DNA of 39,017 nucleotides from Oscillospiraceae bacterium (GTDB taxonomy: Bacteria > Bacillota > Clostridia > Oscillospirales > Acutalibacteraceae): NCBI GenBank assembly GCA_015065505.1, contig SVQE01000019.1, positions 1 through 39,017 of the forward strand. Reading direction: 5' to 3'. Within the stretch, counting starts at the first letter, position 1. The number at the start of each line of letters is the position of its first letter. The translations under genes and the position numbers were made by a program. The notes under the pieces were generated by a model, which did no database searches, had not been told where the DNA came from, and was given only the letters and a program-made list of their open reading frames with translations. Shown here in pieces: positions 7,269 to 14,428 of the stretch.

Positions 7269-7901
7269 ATGGCAGAAGAATTCAACAATCAGAATCAACA
7301 GAATAATTTTAATCCACAGCCTGTTTACCAGGCTGCACCCGTTCAGAAAAAGAAAAGCAAGGCACCCATTATTATCGGAATTATTGCAGGAGTTATAGTT
7401 CTTATAATAATTATCGGGGCTCTCAGCGGCGGTAATGATGACAAAAAAACTGTGCAGAGCGCCGATTCAAGCACCTCGGCAAATGTTGAGGAAAACAGCG
7501 AAAATCAGGAGCCGAAGGAAGAAAAGGTTAAAGTAGGAAGCACCGTTACTCTTTCAGATTACAAGGTAACCTTTATTTCGTGCGACACCAACTACACCAA
7601 ATACGAAAGTTATTTTGCTCCTGAAAAGGGAAACAAGGTTGTAAGAGCTGAGTTTGAGTTTGAAAACACCTCGGACAGCGATGTTTCGTTATCAGGCTTT
7701 GAATGCTATGCCGATAACAAGAAGTGCGAAGGCTACTACGGCGCTGATGATGATATCAGCCCGACTCTTGAATCGGTTTCCCCGGGCAGAACCTTTAAAG
7801 CCATTGTTTATTACGAGGTTCCGAAGGATTCCAAATCTGTTGAACTCGAGATGGAGGACGATATCTGGGGCGACAGCAAAACAGTTTTTGTTATTGAATA
7901 A
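7269..7901 (+). CDS. Single-pass membrane protein with DUF4352-like extracellular domain
   Basis: The 210-residue product has a Gln/Asn/Pro-rich cytoplasmic N-terminus (about 1-27), a positively charged stop (QKKKSKA), one very hydrophobic segment at about 33-53 (IIIGIIAGVIVLIIIIGAL), an acidic low-complexity linker, and at about 85-210 a beta-rich domain (VKVGSTVTLSDYKVTFISC, NKVVRAEFEFENTSDSDVSL, RTFKAIVYYEVPKDSKSVEL) of the DUF4352 immunoglobulin-like type. That layout is common in Firmicutes surface or lipoprotein-like proteins of unknown function. There is no lipobox. The start is ATG after AATGAGGAGG. It stands alone between two terminators. Confidence 0.82.
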   Translation: MAEEFNNQNQQNNFNPQPVYQAAPVQKKKSKAPIIIGIIAGVIVLIIIIGALSGGNDDKKTVQSADSSTSANVEENSENQEPKEEKVKVGSTVTLSDYKVTFISCDTNYTKYESYFAPEKGNKVVRAEFEFENTSDSDVSLSGFECYADNKKCEGYYGADDDISPTLESVSPGRTFKAIVYYEVPKDSKSVELEMEDDIWGDSKTVFVIE

Positions 7902-7913
7902 TCAAAAATATAT

Positions 7914-7952
7914 TACGCAGAGTTTATTTTGCATAAACTCTGCGTATTTTTT
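7914..7952 (+). terminator. Terminator after the DUF4352-type gene
   Basis: TACGCAGAGTTTAT pairs with ATAAACTCTGCGTA around a five-base loop, followed by six T. Confidence 0.92.
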
Positions 7953-7964
7953 ATAAAATCCTTA

Positions 7965-7993
7965 TTGACAATATCTGCTTTTCGATTTATACT
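7965..7993 (+). promoter_or_regulatory. Strong SigA-type promoter for the efflux adaptor gene
   Basis: A consensus TTGACA at 7965-7970, exactly 17 bp, then TATACT at 7988-7993; the predicted start near 8000 leaves a leader of about 38 bases before the ATG. Confidence 0.85.
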
Positions 7994-8037
7994 TAATTTG
8001 TCTAATTATAATATTTATTTATTACGAGGTTAAATTT

Positions 8038-9723
8038 ATGGCAACCGTTAAGAAAAGCAACAAAAAGAAGATTATAATTCCGATTTGCATCGTTCTTGTG
8101 GCAGCTATCGCAACAGGTTCTGTTTTTGCTATTAGAGCAAAAACAAAGGTGCCCGTTGTTTCGCTTACAACCATCACTACTGATGATATTGTTGAAAGCG
8201 TAAGCGCAAGCGGAAAGATTTCAGCAACAACAAGAAAGGAATACAGTGCGGCAACAGTGGCAAACTGTGAGGAAGTTTTTGTTAAGGTTGGCGATAAGGT
8301 TAAGAAGGGCGACAAGCTTGCAACCTTCAACACCTCCGAACTTGATACTCAGATTGCCTCTCTTAAGGTAACCTATGCCGACTCCAAGACTGCATATAAC
8401 AATGCCGTTAAGTCGCAGAAGGAAGCTCAGAAAAAGCTCGACGCTGTTAATAAAAGAATACCCGTTCTCGAAAAGCAGAAGGCAGAGCTTGAAAAGAAGG
8501 TAACGCCTACAACAACCAAGAAATCAAATAAAAACAATGTAACAAAGAAAAACAGCACCCTTGCTGCGGACCCGATTATTCCGGGCGTAAGCGTTCCTTC
8601 ATACACAGAGGATATCGAAGATGCAGTTAAGGCGCTTGAAGAGCTTGTTACAACAATTAACTCACTTGCAGAGGATATCGAAACAACCAACGAAATAACA
8701 AGAGTTGTTATGCAAACCATATCCGATGAGCTTGCAACGGGCGCATATAAGCCCGAAGCACTTGCAAGTGTTGTCGGCGACGCAGTTGCCGATGCAATTC
8801 AGCAGGGTCTTATTGATGAAACAAAGCTCATCGTTGAAAGCGGCGTTGCAGTTGAAATGATTGAAGCTGCAGTTTCTGAAATCAACTGGAGCGAAATCGG
8901 CGAAGCTATTGCCACAGAGGATAATGTTCAGCTCACAAGCGTTGAGCTTCAGCTTGCTGCTTTATATGCAGAAAAAGAATTGTTCTCAGTCAGCGCAGAT
9001 ACAACGGTTGTAAATGCTCAGAAGCAGGTTATGAACACTTCCAAGAACGCGCTTGATACATTGACAAAAGCTCAGAGCGAGCTGAAAGCAGGCTGGATTG
9101 CAACAGTTGACGGCGTTGTTACAGAGTGCAATGTTGAAGCAGGAATGCAGACCTCAGCACTTCAGTCGGGAATCGTTATTGAAAACCTCAATGAGCTTTC
9201 GGTTATTATTTCACTCGGTGAATACGATGTTCATAAGGTTTCAGTAGGAATGCCTGCAACAATTAGATCTGCATACGGAACATATGCGGGCGAGGTTGTA
9301 AGCATTGCGCCGACGGCAACGGGCGGTTCTTCAAATTCAATCCTCGATTCAGTAGGCTCAATGGCAGGCATCAGCGGTCTTTCATCACTTACAGATTCAG
9401 GCGCAGGCGTTGAATGCGTTATCAGCGTCAACGAGCCCGACGATAACATTATTGCAGGCTTTGAAGCAAGCGTTGAAATCGGCACGGGTACCTACAGCGG
9501 TGTTCCCACTGTTCCGATTGAATCAATAATTCTTGAAAAAGACGGAACTTATGTTTATAAGTACGACGAAAAAGAAGAAACAGTAACCAAAACAAAGATT
9601 GAAACAGGCGCAACCTCGGATATGTCTTACGAGATTAAGAGCGGTCTTTCGGTTGGTGATAAAATCGTTTCAACCCCAGCTTCCGATTACGAAGAGGATT
9701 CATTTAAAGTAAGAATAAACTAA
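8038..9723 (+). CDS. HlyD/MacA-family membrane fusion (adaptor) protein
   Basis: The 561-residue product begins with a basic stretch and one membrane segment (KKIIIPICIVLVAAIATGSV, about 10-32). The barrel/lipoyl half-motif follows (VESVSASGKISATTRKEYSA, VFVKVGDKVKKGDKLATFNT). Residues about 105-345 hold a long alpha-helical hairpin with coiled-coil heptads, interrupted by an insertion rich in Thr/Lys/Asn. The second lipoyl half is ATVDGVVTECNVEAGMQTSA (about 355-375), then a beta-barrel (LSVIISLGEYDVHKVSVGMP) and a membrane-proximal domain at the end. In Gram-positives such proteins pair with MacB-like ABC permeases. It is cotranscribed with the permease 75 bp downstream. The helical part is longer than in typical MacA. 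Confidence 0.9.
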   Translation: MATVKKSNKKKIIIPICIVLVAAIATGSVFAIRAKTKVPVVSLTTITTDDIVESVSASGKISATTRKEYSAATVANCEEVFVKVGDKVKKGDKLATFNTSELDTQIASLKVTYADSKTAYNNAVKSQKEAQKKLDAVNKRIPVLEKQKAELEKKVTPTTTKKSNKNNVTKKNSTLAADPIIPGVSVPSYTEDIEDAVKALEELVTTINSLAEDIETTNEITRVVMQTISDELATGAYKPEALASVVGDAVADAIQQGLIDETKLIVESGVAVEMIEAAVSEINWSEIGEAIATEDNVQLTSVELQLAALYAEKELFSVSADTTVVNAQKQVMNTSKNALDTLTKAQSELKAGWIATVDGVVTECNVEAGMQTSALQSGIVIENLNELSVIISLGEYDVHKVSVGMPATIRSAYGTYAGEVVSIAPTATGGSSNSILDSVGSMAGISGLSSLTDSGAGVECVISVNEPDDNIIAGFEASVEIGTGTYSGVPTVPIESIILEKDGTYVYKYDEKEETVTKTKIETGATSDMSYEIKSGLSVGDKIVSTPASDYEEDSFKVRIN

Positions 9724-9798
9724 GCAGAGATAAGGCAAATCAGCCATTTAAACCGGTTTTGATTAGTTTTACTCTGCCCATACTTCAGAGGTAATTCA

Positions 9799-11049
9799 GT
9801 GAATATAACAGAAAGCTTAAAAATTGCCATCAAGTGTATTAAGGCAAACTGGATGCGTTCATTGCTGACAATGCTCGGAATAATAATCGGTATAACCTCG
9901 GTTATTATGATTGTTGGCGCAGGAACGGGCGTAAGGGACTATATCGTTGGCTTGATTCAGGATATGGGCTCAAACGCAGTTCTTGTCAGCGTTGATGAAA
10001 CGCAGGCAACCGATAACGATTATATAACACTTGAGGATGTTGCAAATATTAAGAATAAGGTTAACGGCGTTGAGCGCTGCTCGCCAATGCTTATGGGCTT
10101 CGGAAGAGCTGTTGTTAACAAAACGGCAACCGAGGCAACAGTTATGATGGTTGGCGTTAACAGCGATGTTCAGTTCGCTTTAACAAATACCTGTGAATAC
10201 GGGCGCTTCTTCACGGATGAGGAATATGAAGCAAATGCACCCGTTGCGGTTATGGGTGTTGAATCGGCTAAAACCGTTTTCGGCTATGCGGATGCAACGA
10301 ATGAAACAATAACTGTTTCATCAAGCGGAAAATCAATGAGCATTAAGGTTTGCGGCGTTGCAAATGTTGACTCAATGGTAAACTCTCTCGGCGGCAGCGG
10401 CAGCCTGGGCGAAATGTTTAAATCCAGCTCGGATAAACCCGTTATTGCTTTATTCCTTCCCTGCACAACGCTTACTCAGATTACGGGAAGCGGAACAAAC
10501 CTTTCAAGCGTTTTCGTTATTGCAAAGGAAGGCGCAGACTACGACGCAGTCGGTAACGCAACGGTTAACTATCTTAAAGCAGCTCACAGCAATTATTCAA
10601 AAGGACTCTATACCGCGCAGAATATGGCAACATATATTGAAATTGTTGATATAGTTATGCAGGTTTTAACAATCTTCATTGCAGGTGTCGGCGCAATTTC
10701 ACTATTGGTTGGCGGTATCGGCGTTATGAATATTATGCTCGTTTCGGTAACCGAACGAACGAGGGAAATCGGTATCAGAAAATCCCTCGGCGCAAAAACA
10801 AGGGTTATAACAATGCAGTTCTTAACGGAATCAATCATCCTCTGCTTAATCGGCGGTGCGATAGGCGTGTTCCTGGGAGTCGTCGGGGCGTTCGGCGCGT
10901 GCGCTATAATAGATATAACGCCCAAGATAAGCATCTGGCTGATTCTTCTTGCCCTGCTTTTCTCAAGCGGCACAGGCTTATTCTTCGGAATTTATCCTGC
11001 CCGTAAAGCAGCAAAGCTCAGCCCCATCGATGCACTCAGAAGTGAATAA
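9799..11049 (+). CDS. MacB/FtsX-type ABC transporter permease
   Basis: The 416-residue product has the MacB layout: first membrane helix at about 18-40 (MRSLLTMLGIIIGITSVIMI), a large extracellular MacB_PCD domain (about 45-275), and three C-terminal helices (about 285-315, 335-365, 375-400) with the FtsX-family signature EIGIRKSLGAKTRVI between them. It ends with the family tail YPARKAAKLSPIDALR. The start is GTG at 9799 after AGAGG. The family exports peptides or antimicrobials, or transmits ATPase force to the adaptor. The ATP-binding subunit normally encoded between adaptor and permease is missing, so it must be supplied from another locus or was lost. Confidence 0.92.
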   Translation: MNITESLKIAIKCIKANWMRSLLTMLGIIIGITSVIMIVGAGTGVRDYIVGLIQDMGSNAVLVSVDETQATDNDYITLEDVANIKNKVNGVERCSPMLMGFGRAVVNKTATEATVMMVGVNSDVQFALTNTCEYGRFFTDEEYEANAPVAVMGVESAKTVFGYADATNETITVSSSGKSMSIKVCGVANVDSMVNSLGGSGSLGEMFKSSSDKPVIALFLPCTTLTQITGSGTNLSSVFVIAKEGADYDAVGNATVNYLKAAHSNYSKGLYTAQNMATYIEIVDIVMQVLTIFIAGVGAISLLVGGIGVMNIMLVSVTERTREIGIRKSLGAKTRVITMQFLTESIILCLIGGAIGVFLGVVGAFGACAIIDITPKISIWLILLALLFSSGTGLFFGIYPARKAAKLSPIDALRSE

Positions 11050-11084
11050 GGCTGGTTAAAAAGCGCATAAACACGCCCTTAATT

Positions 11085-11112
11085 AGTGGTCAGTGTTCAG
11101 TGTTCAGTGGTC
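11085..11112. repeat. Tandem heptamer array
   Basis: Four consecutive heptamers AGTGGTC, AGTGTTC, AGTGTTC, AGTGGTC. It is the same family as 3536-3563 and again lies next to a terminator. Confidence 0.8.
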
Positions 11113-11118
11113 AGAATA

Positions 11119-11153
11119 AAACCTCCCGTCTCAAACGAGACGGGAGGTTTTTG
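11119..11153 (+). terminator. Terminator after the adaptor-permease operon
   Basis: AAACCTCCCGTCTC pairs perfectly with GAGACGGGAGGTTT around a four-base loop (AAAC) and runs into a T-tract. It is one of the strongest hairpins in the window. Confidence 0.95.
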
Positions 11154-11290
11154 TGTAAATAATTGGGTCTTAACTTTTCACTATATAATCGTAGCTTGCG
11201 ACCGTCAACTATGCATTATGCACTATAATTGCGGCGCAGCCCCGAAACTCTTCACTCTTAATTCTTAACTCTTAACTATCGAAGAAAAGT
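11154..11290. repeat. Intergenic repeat-like sequence with TTAAGAGT-type heptamers
   Basis: No gene is seen. The right end (about 11252-11277) contains short near-repeats of ACTCTTA / ATTCTTA / ACTCTTA / ACTA, a low-complexity tandem motif. Immediately after, 11278-11305 is a 12-bp-arm perfect inverted repeat (ATCGAAGAAAAG, TTTA loop) that contains the stop codon of the flavin reductase. No T-run follows on the minus strand, so it is not a convincing terminator. Confidence 0.6.
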
Positions 11291-11794
11291 TTACTTTTCT
11301 TCGATATATGTCGGTGCGGTTTTGGGTGCTTTGCCCTTGATAACCTTGTGATAGTATGCGTAGGTCATCGGGTTATCCTCGGAAAGAATATCGCAGTCGG
11401 TAACCTCTGCAAGAAATACAGTGTGGGTTTCAGATTCCATTGAATCAATAACCTTGCAGGTTACATATGCAACCGCGTCTTCGATAATAGGCAAGTCGTT
11501 TTTAATCGGCGGCTCTTTGCTGAATTTATCAAAATCCCTGCCGCTTCTGAAACCGAAGGTGCCGATGCTGATTGGTTTGCTGTTTTCACCGAGAATGCTG
11601 ATGGCAAAAGTGCCTGTTTTTTTAATGCATTCGTTAGTGAAATTATCGTGGTTGATTGAAACTGCTATTGTTGCCGGGGTAGCTGTTACCTGCATTGCCG
11701 AATTTGCGGTGCAGCCCGTTGGCTTTCCGCCGTCAGCCCATGTGGTAACAATGTAAACGCCGTAGGATAATTTGGTTAATGCCCATTCGTTCAT
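11291..11794 (-). CDS. Flavin reductase-like FMN-binding protein (Hrb-type, without rubredoxin domain)
   Basis: The product is 167 residues from the ATG at 11794; the reading frame extends 26 codons further upstream, but the extension runs into repeat DNA, while AAAAGGAGTGGAATTT sits just before 11794. The single domain is the flavin reductase split barrel: MNEWALTKLSYGVYIVTTWA, then PTGCTANSAMQVTATPATIA and FGFRSGRDFDKFS, which are typical. It matches the N-terminal half of high-molecular-weight rubredoxin (NAD(P)H:rubredoxin/flavodiiron reductase of anaerobes), but ends KGKAPKTAPTYIEEK where Hrb would continue into a rubredoxin domain. Its neighbour upstream on the same strand is the flavodiiron protein, so it probably feeds electrons to O2 or NO reduction, with the separate rubredoxin at 18837 as a possible carrier. 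Confidence 0.85.
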   Translation of the reverse strand: MNEWALTKLSYGVYIVTTWADGGKPTGCTANSAMQVTATPATIAVSINHDNFTNECIKKTGTFAISILGENSKPISIGTFGFRSGRDFDKFSKEPPIKNDLPIIEDAVAYVTCKVIDSMESETHTVFLAEVTDCDILSEDNPMTYAYYHKVIKGKAPKTAPTYIEEK

Positions 11795-11844
11795 AAATTC
11801 CACTCCTTTTAAAATTGATTGAGCGTAGCGAGAAACATATTTTT

Positions 11845-11984
11845 GGCTCCCTTTACGAAAGGGAGCTGTCACGCAGTGACTGAGGGGTGGGCGCCGCTAT
11901 TAAGAACGCGTTAAAGAAAGGCGTTCTAGAAGGTTAAGACCATCCCTCCACCGCAAGCGGTCCCCCTCCCTTTTCAAGGGAGGC
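11845..11984. repeat. MITE-like intergenic repeat made of five hairpins
   Basis: The ends are imperfect inverted repeats: GGCTCCCTTT at 11845 and AAGGGAGGC ending at 11984. Inside are separate perfect or near-perfect hairpins: GCTCCCTTT/AAAGGGAGC (11846-11866), GTCAC/GTGAC (11868-11880), AGAACGC/GCGTTCT (11903-11927), ACCGC/GCGGT (about 11950-11961), CTCCCTT/AAGGGAG (about 11966-11982). No transposase is present. It lies between the flavodiiron gene and the flavin reductase gene, so it is transcribed if these form an operon. I recognise the style as a dispersed gut-Clostridia intergenic repeat; the family name was not checked. Confidence 0.75.
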
Positions 11985-11991
11985 AAAGAGG

Positions 11992-13155
11992 TTATATTGA
12001 TTTTATTATCTCATCAGCAAGCTCTTCAAGCTCTTTGATGTTCTGCTCGGTTACTCTTGTTTTGATTGAAACTGTTTTATCAAGAACGGTTATATTGCTC
12101 ATCTTTTCAAATTCAGCCTTCATGGTTTTAATTGCGCTCGGAGCCCACGAGGTGTTCTCAACAAGTGCAACAGTTCTGTTCTGGAAGGTTTTAACCTGAA
12201 GGTGGTGAAGATAGTCTGCCATCGGTGCAAAAACGCCTGCATCGTAGCTTGAAGCCATACAGAGAAGCACGCTGTGGCGGAAGCCGTCCTCAACACATTC
12301 GGCAATATCGTCCCTTGAAAGGTCTGCCATTGCAACTCTGGGGCAGCCCTTTGCTTCAAGAATTTCCTTCATTTTCTCTGCTGCGCCGAGAGTGTTGCCG
12401 TGAATTGAAGCAACGGCGATGAAAACGCCCCTGTTTTCAGGCTCATACTTTGACCATGTGTCATAGAGCTTAACAACCTCGGGGATTGTATCTGTAAGAA
12501 TCGGTCCGTGAAGCGGGCAGATAACCTGAATATCAAGCTTTGCAGCTTTTGCAAGAAGCGCCTGAACCTGCTTGCCGTATTTACCAACGATGTTGAAATA
12601 ATATCTTCTTGCTTCGCAGCTCCAGCCCTCATCTGCATCAACAGTTCCGAACTTTCCGAATGCGTCTGCCGAGAAAAGAACCTTATCGGTGCTTTCGTAT
12701 GAAACCATAACCTCGGGCCAGTGAACCATCGGTGCCATATAGAAGGTGAGCTTGTGTGCGCCGAGGCAAAGCTCCTCGCCCTCTTTAACTGCAATAACTC
12801 TTTCAGGGTCTATTGTGCAGAACTGAGGAAACATTCTGAGCGCGCCTGTTGAAATAACAATTTTTGCGTTTTCGTATTTAGCGGCGAATGCTTCAATACC
12901 TGCCGAGTGGTCGGGCTCGAGATGGTGAACAATAAGATAATCGGGTGTTTTGCCGCCGAGAACCTCATCAAGATTTTTAAACCATCTGTCAACGGCGATT
13001 TTATCAACGGAATCGCAGATTGCAATTTTTTCATCAAGAATAGCATATGAGTTATATGCCATTCCGTTTTCAAGCATATACTGTGATTCAAAAAGGTCTA
13101 TATCATAGTCGTTAACGCCGATATATTTAATGCTGTTAGAAATTTTAATATCCAT
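11992..13155 (-). CDS. fprA: Flavodiiron protein (FprA family), O2/NO reductase
   Basis: The 387-residue product has the standard two-domain layout: a metallo-beta-lactamase-like diiron domain (about 1-240) and a flavodoxin domain (about 245-387, FMN loop ASIHGNTLGAA). All diiron ligands are visible: H78, E80, D82, H83 (HLEPDH), H144 (HWPE), D163 (SADAF), H215 (CPLHGP). There is no C-terminal rubredoxin domain. It reduces O2 to water and/or NO to N2O in the cytoplasm, with electrons from rubredoxin. The start is supported by AAGGAGTTTTTT before the ATG. It has its own promoter and shares the strand with the flavin reductase. Confidence 0.97.
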   Translation of the reverse strand: MDIKISNSIKYIGVNDYDIDLFESQYMLENGMAYNSYAILDEKIAICDSVDKIAVDRWFKNLDEVLGGKTPDYLIVHHLEPDHSAGIEAFAAKYENAKIVISTGALRMFPQFCTIDPERVIAVKEGEELCLGAHKLTFYMAPMVHWPEVMVSYESTDKVLFSADAFGKFGTVDADEGWSCEARRYYFNIVGKYGKQVQALLAKAAKLDIQVICPLHGPILTDTIPEVVKLYDTWSKYEPENRGVFIAVASIHGNTLGAAEKMKEILEAKGCPRVAMADLSRDDIAECVEDGFRHSVLLCMASSYDAGVFAPMADYLHHLQVKTFQNRTVALVENTSWAPSAIKTMKAEFEKMSNITVLDKTVSIKTRVTEQNIKELEELADEIIKSI

Positions 13156-13184
13156 AAAAAACTCCTTAATATTGTTTTTTCTTT

Positions 13185-13213
13185 ATTTTACACTAAAGGG
13201 CAAGTGTTTTCAA
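13185..13213 (-). promoter_or_regulatory. Promoter of the flavodiiron gene
   Basis: On the minus strand TTGAAA (13213-13208), 17 bp, TAAAAT (13190-13185). The start codon is 30 bases downstream of the -10. No clear regulator site was recognised. Confidence 0.7.
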
Positions 13214-13222
13214 CTTATATAT

Positions 13223-13251
13223 TTGATTATTTTAACAATATGTGTTATTAT
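13223..13251 (+). promoter_or_regulatory. Promoter of the sugar kinase / beta-galactosidase operon
   Basis: TTGATT at 13223-13228, 17 bp, TATTAT at 13246-13251. It is divergent from the flavodiiron promoter with only 9 bp between the two -35 boxes. No catabolite-response (cre) match was seen. Confidence 0.6.
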
Positions 13252-13282
13252 ATAAGCATAATAAGACGAAAGAGAAATTATT

Positions 13283-14377
13283 ATGGATGAATTGAGAGAG
13301 GCTTTGGGCAATTTCGCCTTTGACGGCGAGCTCATAAGCGTAAAAGAATTTGGTTCAGGGCATATTAATAAAACATATATTGCAAAGTATAAGGACGGCG
13401 AAAACGAGCAGAAATATGTTGTTCAGAAGGTCAACAACGGCGTGTTCAAAAATGTTGATGAGCTTATGAGCAATGTTTTCTCGGTAACCTCCTTCTTAAG
13501 AGAAAAAATCCGCGAGAACGGCGGCGACGAAAACAGAGAAACTCTGCACTTTATCAGAACCATCGACGGCAATAATTACTATCGCTGCTCTGACGGTTCA
13601 TTTTACCGCGCCTATGTTTTTGTTAAAGACAGTGTGAGCTTTGATTTTGCCGAAACACCCGATTTATTTAAATCAAGCGGAATTGCCTTCGGGCGTTTTC
13701 AGAAAATGCTCGGCGATTTTGATGCTGATTCGCTCTATGAAACAATCGAGAATTTCCACGATACAAGGTGGCGTTTTGAAAATGAATTTCTGCCTGCGTT
13801 AACCCTTGATGTTAAAGACAGAGCGGATTCCTGCAAGGATGTTATTGATTTCATCATTCAGCGCAAGGATAAAATGGGCATTCTTGTTGATTTGATTGAT
13901 GATAACAAGCTTCCGCTTCGCGTTACTCATAACGATACAAAGCTTAACAATGTTATGTTCGATGAAAAAACACTTGAATGTGTTTGCGTTATCGACCTTG
14001 ACACAGTTATGCCGGGGCTTGCGCTCTATGATTTCGGCGACGCAATCCGCTTCGGCGCTAACACAGCGGCGGATGACGAAAAGGATTTATCAAAGGTTGG
14101 CATCAACCTTGAATATTTCAAAGCGTTTGCCGAGGGCTTCCTCAGCGAATGCGGCGATACACTTAATCAGTGCGAAAAGGATTATCTTGCTTTTTCGGCA
14201 TGGCTGTTAACAACCGAGCTTGCTATGAGATTTTTAACAGACTATCTCAACGGCGATGTTTACTTCAAAACAAATTATTCCGAGCATAACCTCGACCGTG
14301 CAAGAAACCAGATGCAGCTGGCGCTGAGCATGGAAGAGCATATGCAGGAAATGAAAGAAATAATTAATTTAATATAA
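13283..14377 (+). CDS. APH-fold sugar kinase, N-acetylhexosamine 1-kinase (NahK)-like
   Basis: The 364-residue product has the aminoglycoside/choline-kinase fold: N-lobe with FGSGHINKTYIAKY and VVQKVN (ATP lysine), catalytic loop RVTHNDTKLNNVMFD (about 211-225) and metal aspartate in CVIDLDTVMPGLALYDFGDA (about 232-251). This block resembles NahK of Bifidobacterium, which phosphorylates the anomeric C1 of GlcNAc/GalNAc, and the length is close. It is followed by beta-galactosidase and a sugar transporter, so a role in sugar salvage is more plausible than drug resistance. The exact sugar is inference. The ribosome binding site is weak (AAAGAG). Confidence 0.8.
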   Translation: MDELREALGNFAFDGELISVKEFGSGHINKTYIAKYKDGENEQKYVVQKVNNGVFKNVDELMSNVFSVTSFLREKIRENGGDENRETLHFIRTIDGNNYYRCSDGSFYRAYVFVKDSVSFDFAETPDLFKSSGIAFGRFQKMLGDFDADSLYETIENFHDTRWRFENEFLPALTLDVKDRADSCKDVIDFIIQRKDKMGILVDLIDDNKLPLRVTHNDTKLNNVMFDEKTLECVCVIDLDTVMPGLALYDFGDAIRFGANTAADDEKDLSKVGINLEYFKAFAEGFLSECGDTLNQCEKDYLAFSAWLLTTELAMRFLTDYLNGDVYFKTNYSEHNLDRARNQMQLALSMEEHMQEMKEIINLI

Positions 14378-14387
14378 TATGGTCTTG

Positions 14388-14413
14388 GGGAGGGTCTCCG
14401 CACCCTCCCTTTA
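14388..14413 (+). terminator. Attenuator-like hairpin between sugar kinase and beta-galactosidase
   Basis: GGGAGGGT pairs with ACCCTCCC around CTCCGC, followed only by TTTATTATT. The stem is strong but the T-run is poor, so it may cause partial termination or protect mRNA ends rather than stop transcription. Confidence 0.6.
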
Positions 14414-14428
14414 TTATTGGAGGCTGCT

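Noticed and set aside
11795-11872. 26-residue N-terminal extension of the flavin reductase
   Set aside because: It runs into the MITE-like repeat; a clear ribosome binding site precedes 11794 and the family N-terminus begins there.
12369-12794. 141-codon minus-strand ORF inside the flavodiiron gene
   Set aside because: Shadow frame of a clearly recognised gene with all catalytic residues; the shadow has no domain.
13283-14377. Antibiotic-resistance aminoglycoside phosphotransferase
   Set aside because: The fold is shared, but the catalytic block matches NahK-like sugar kinases and the neighbours are sugar genes.
14417-14428. TTG start four codons before the beta-galactosidase ATG
   Set aside because: These bases are the ribosome binding site for the ATG at 14429.
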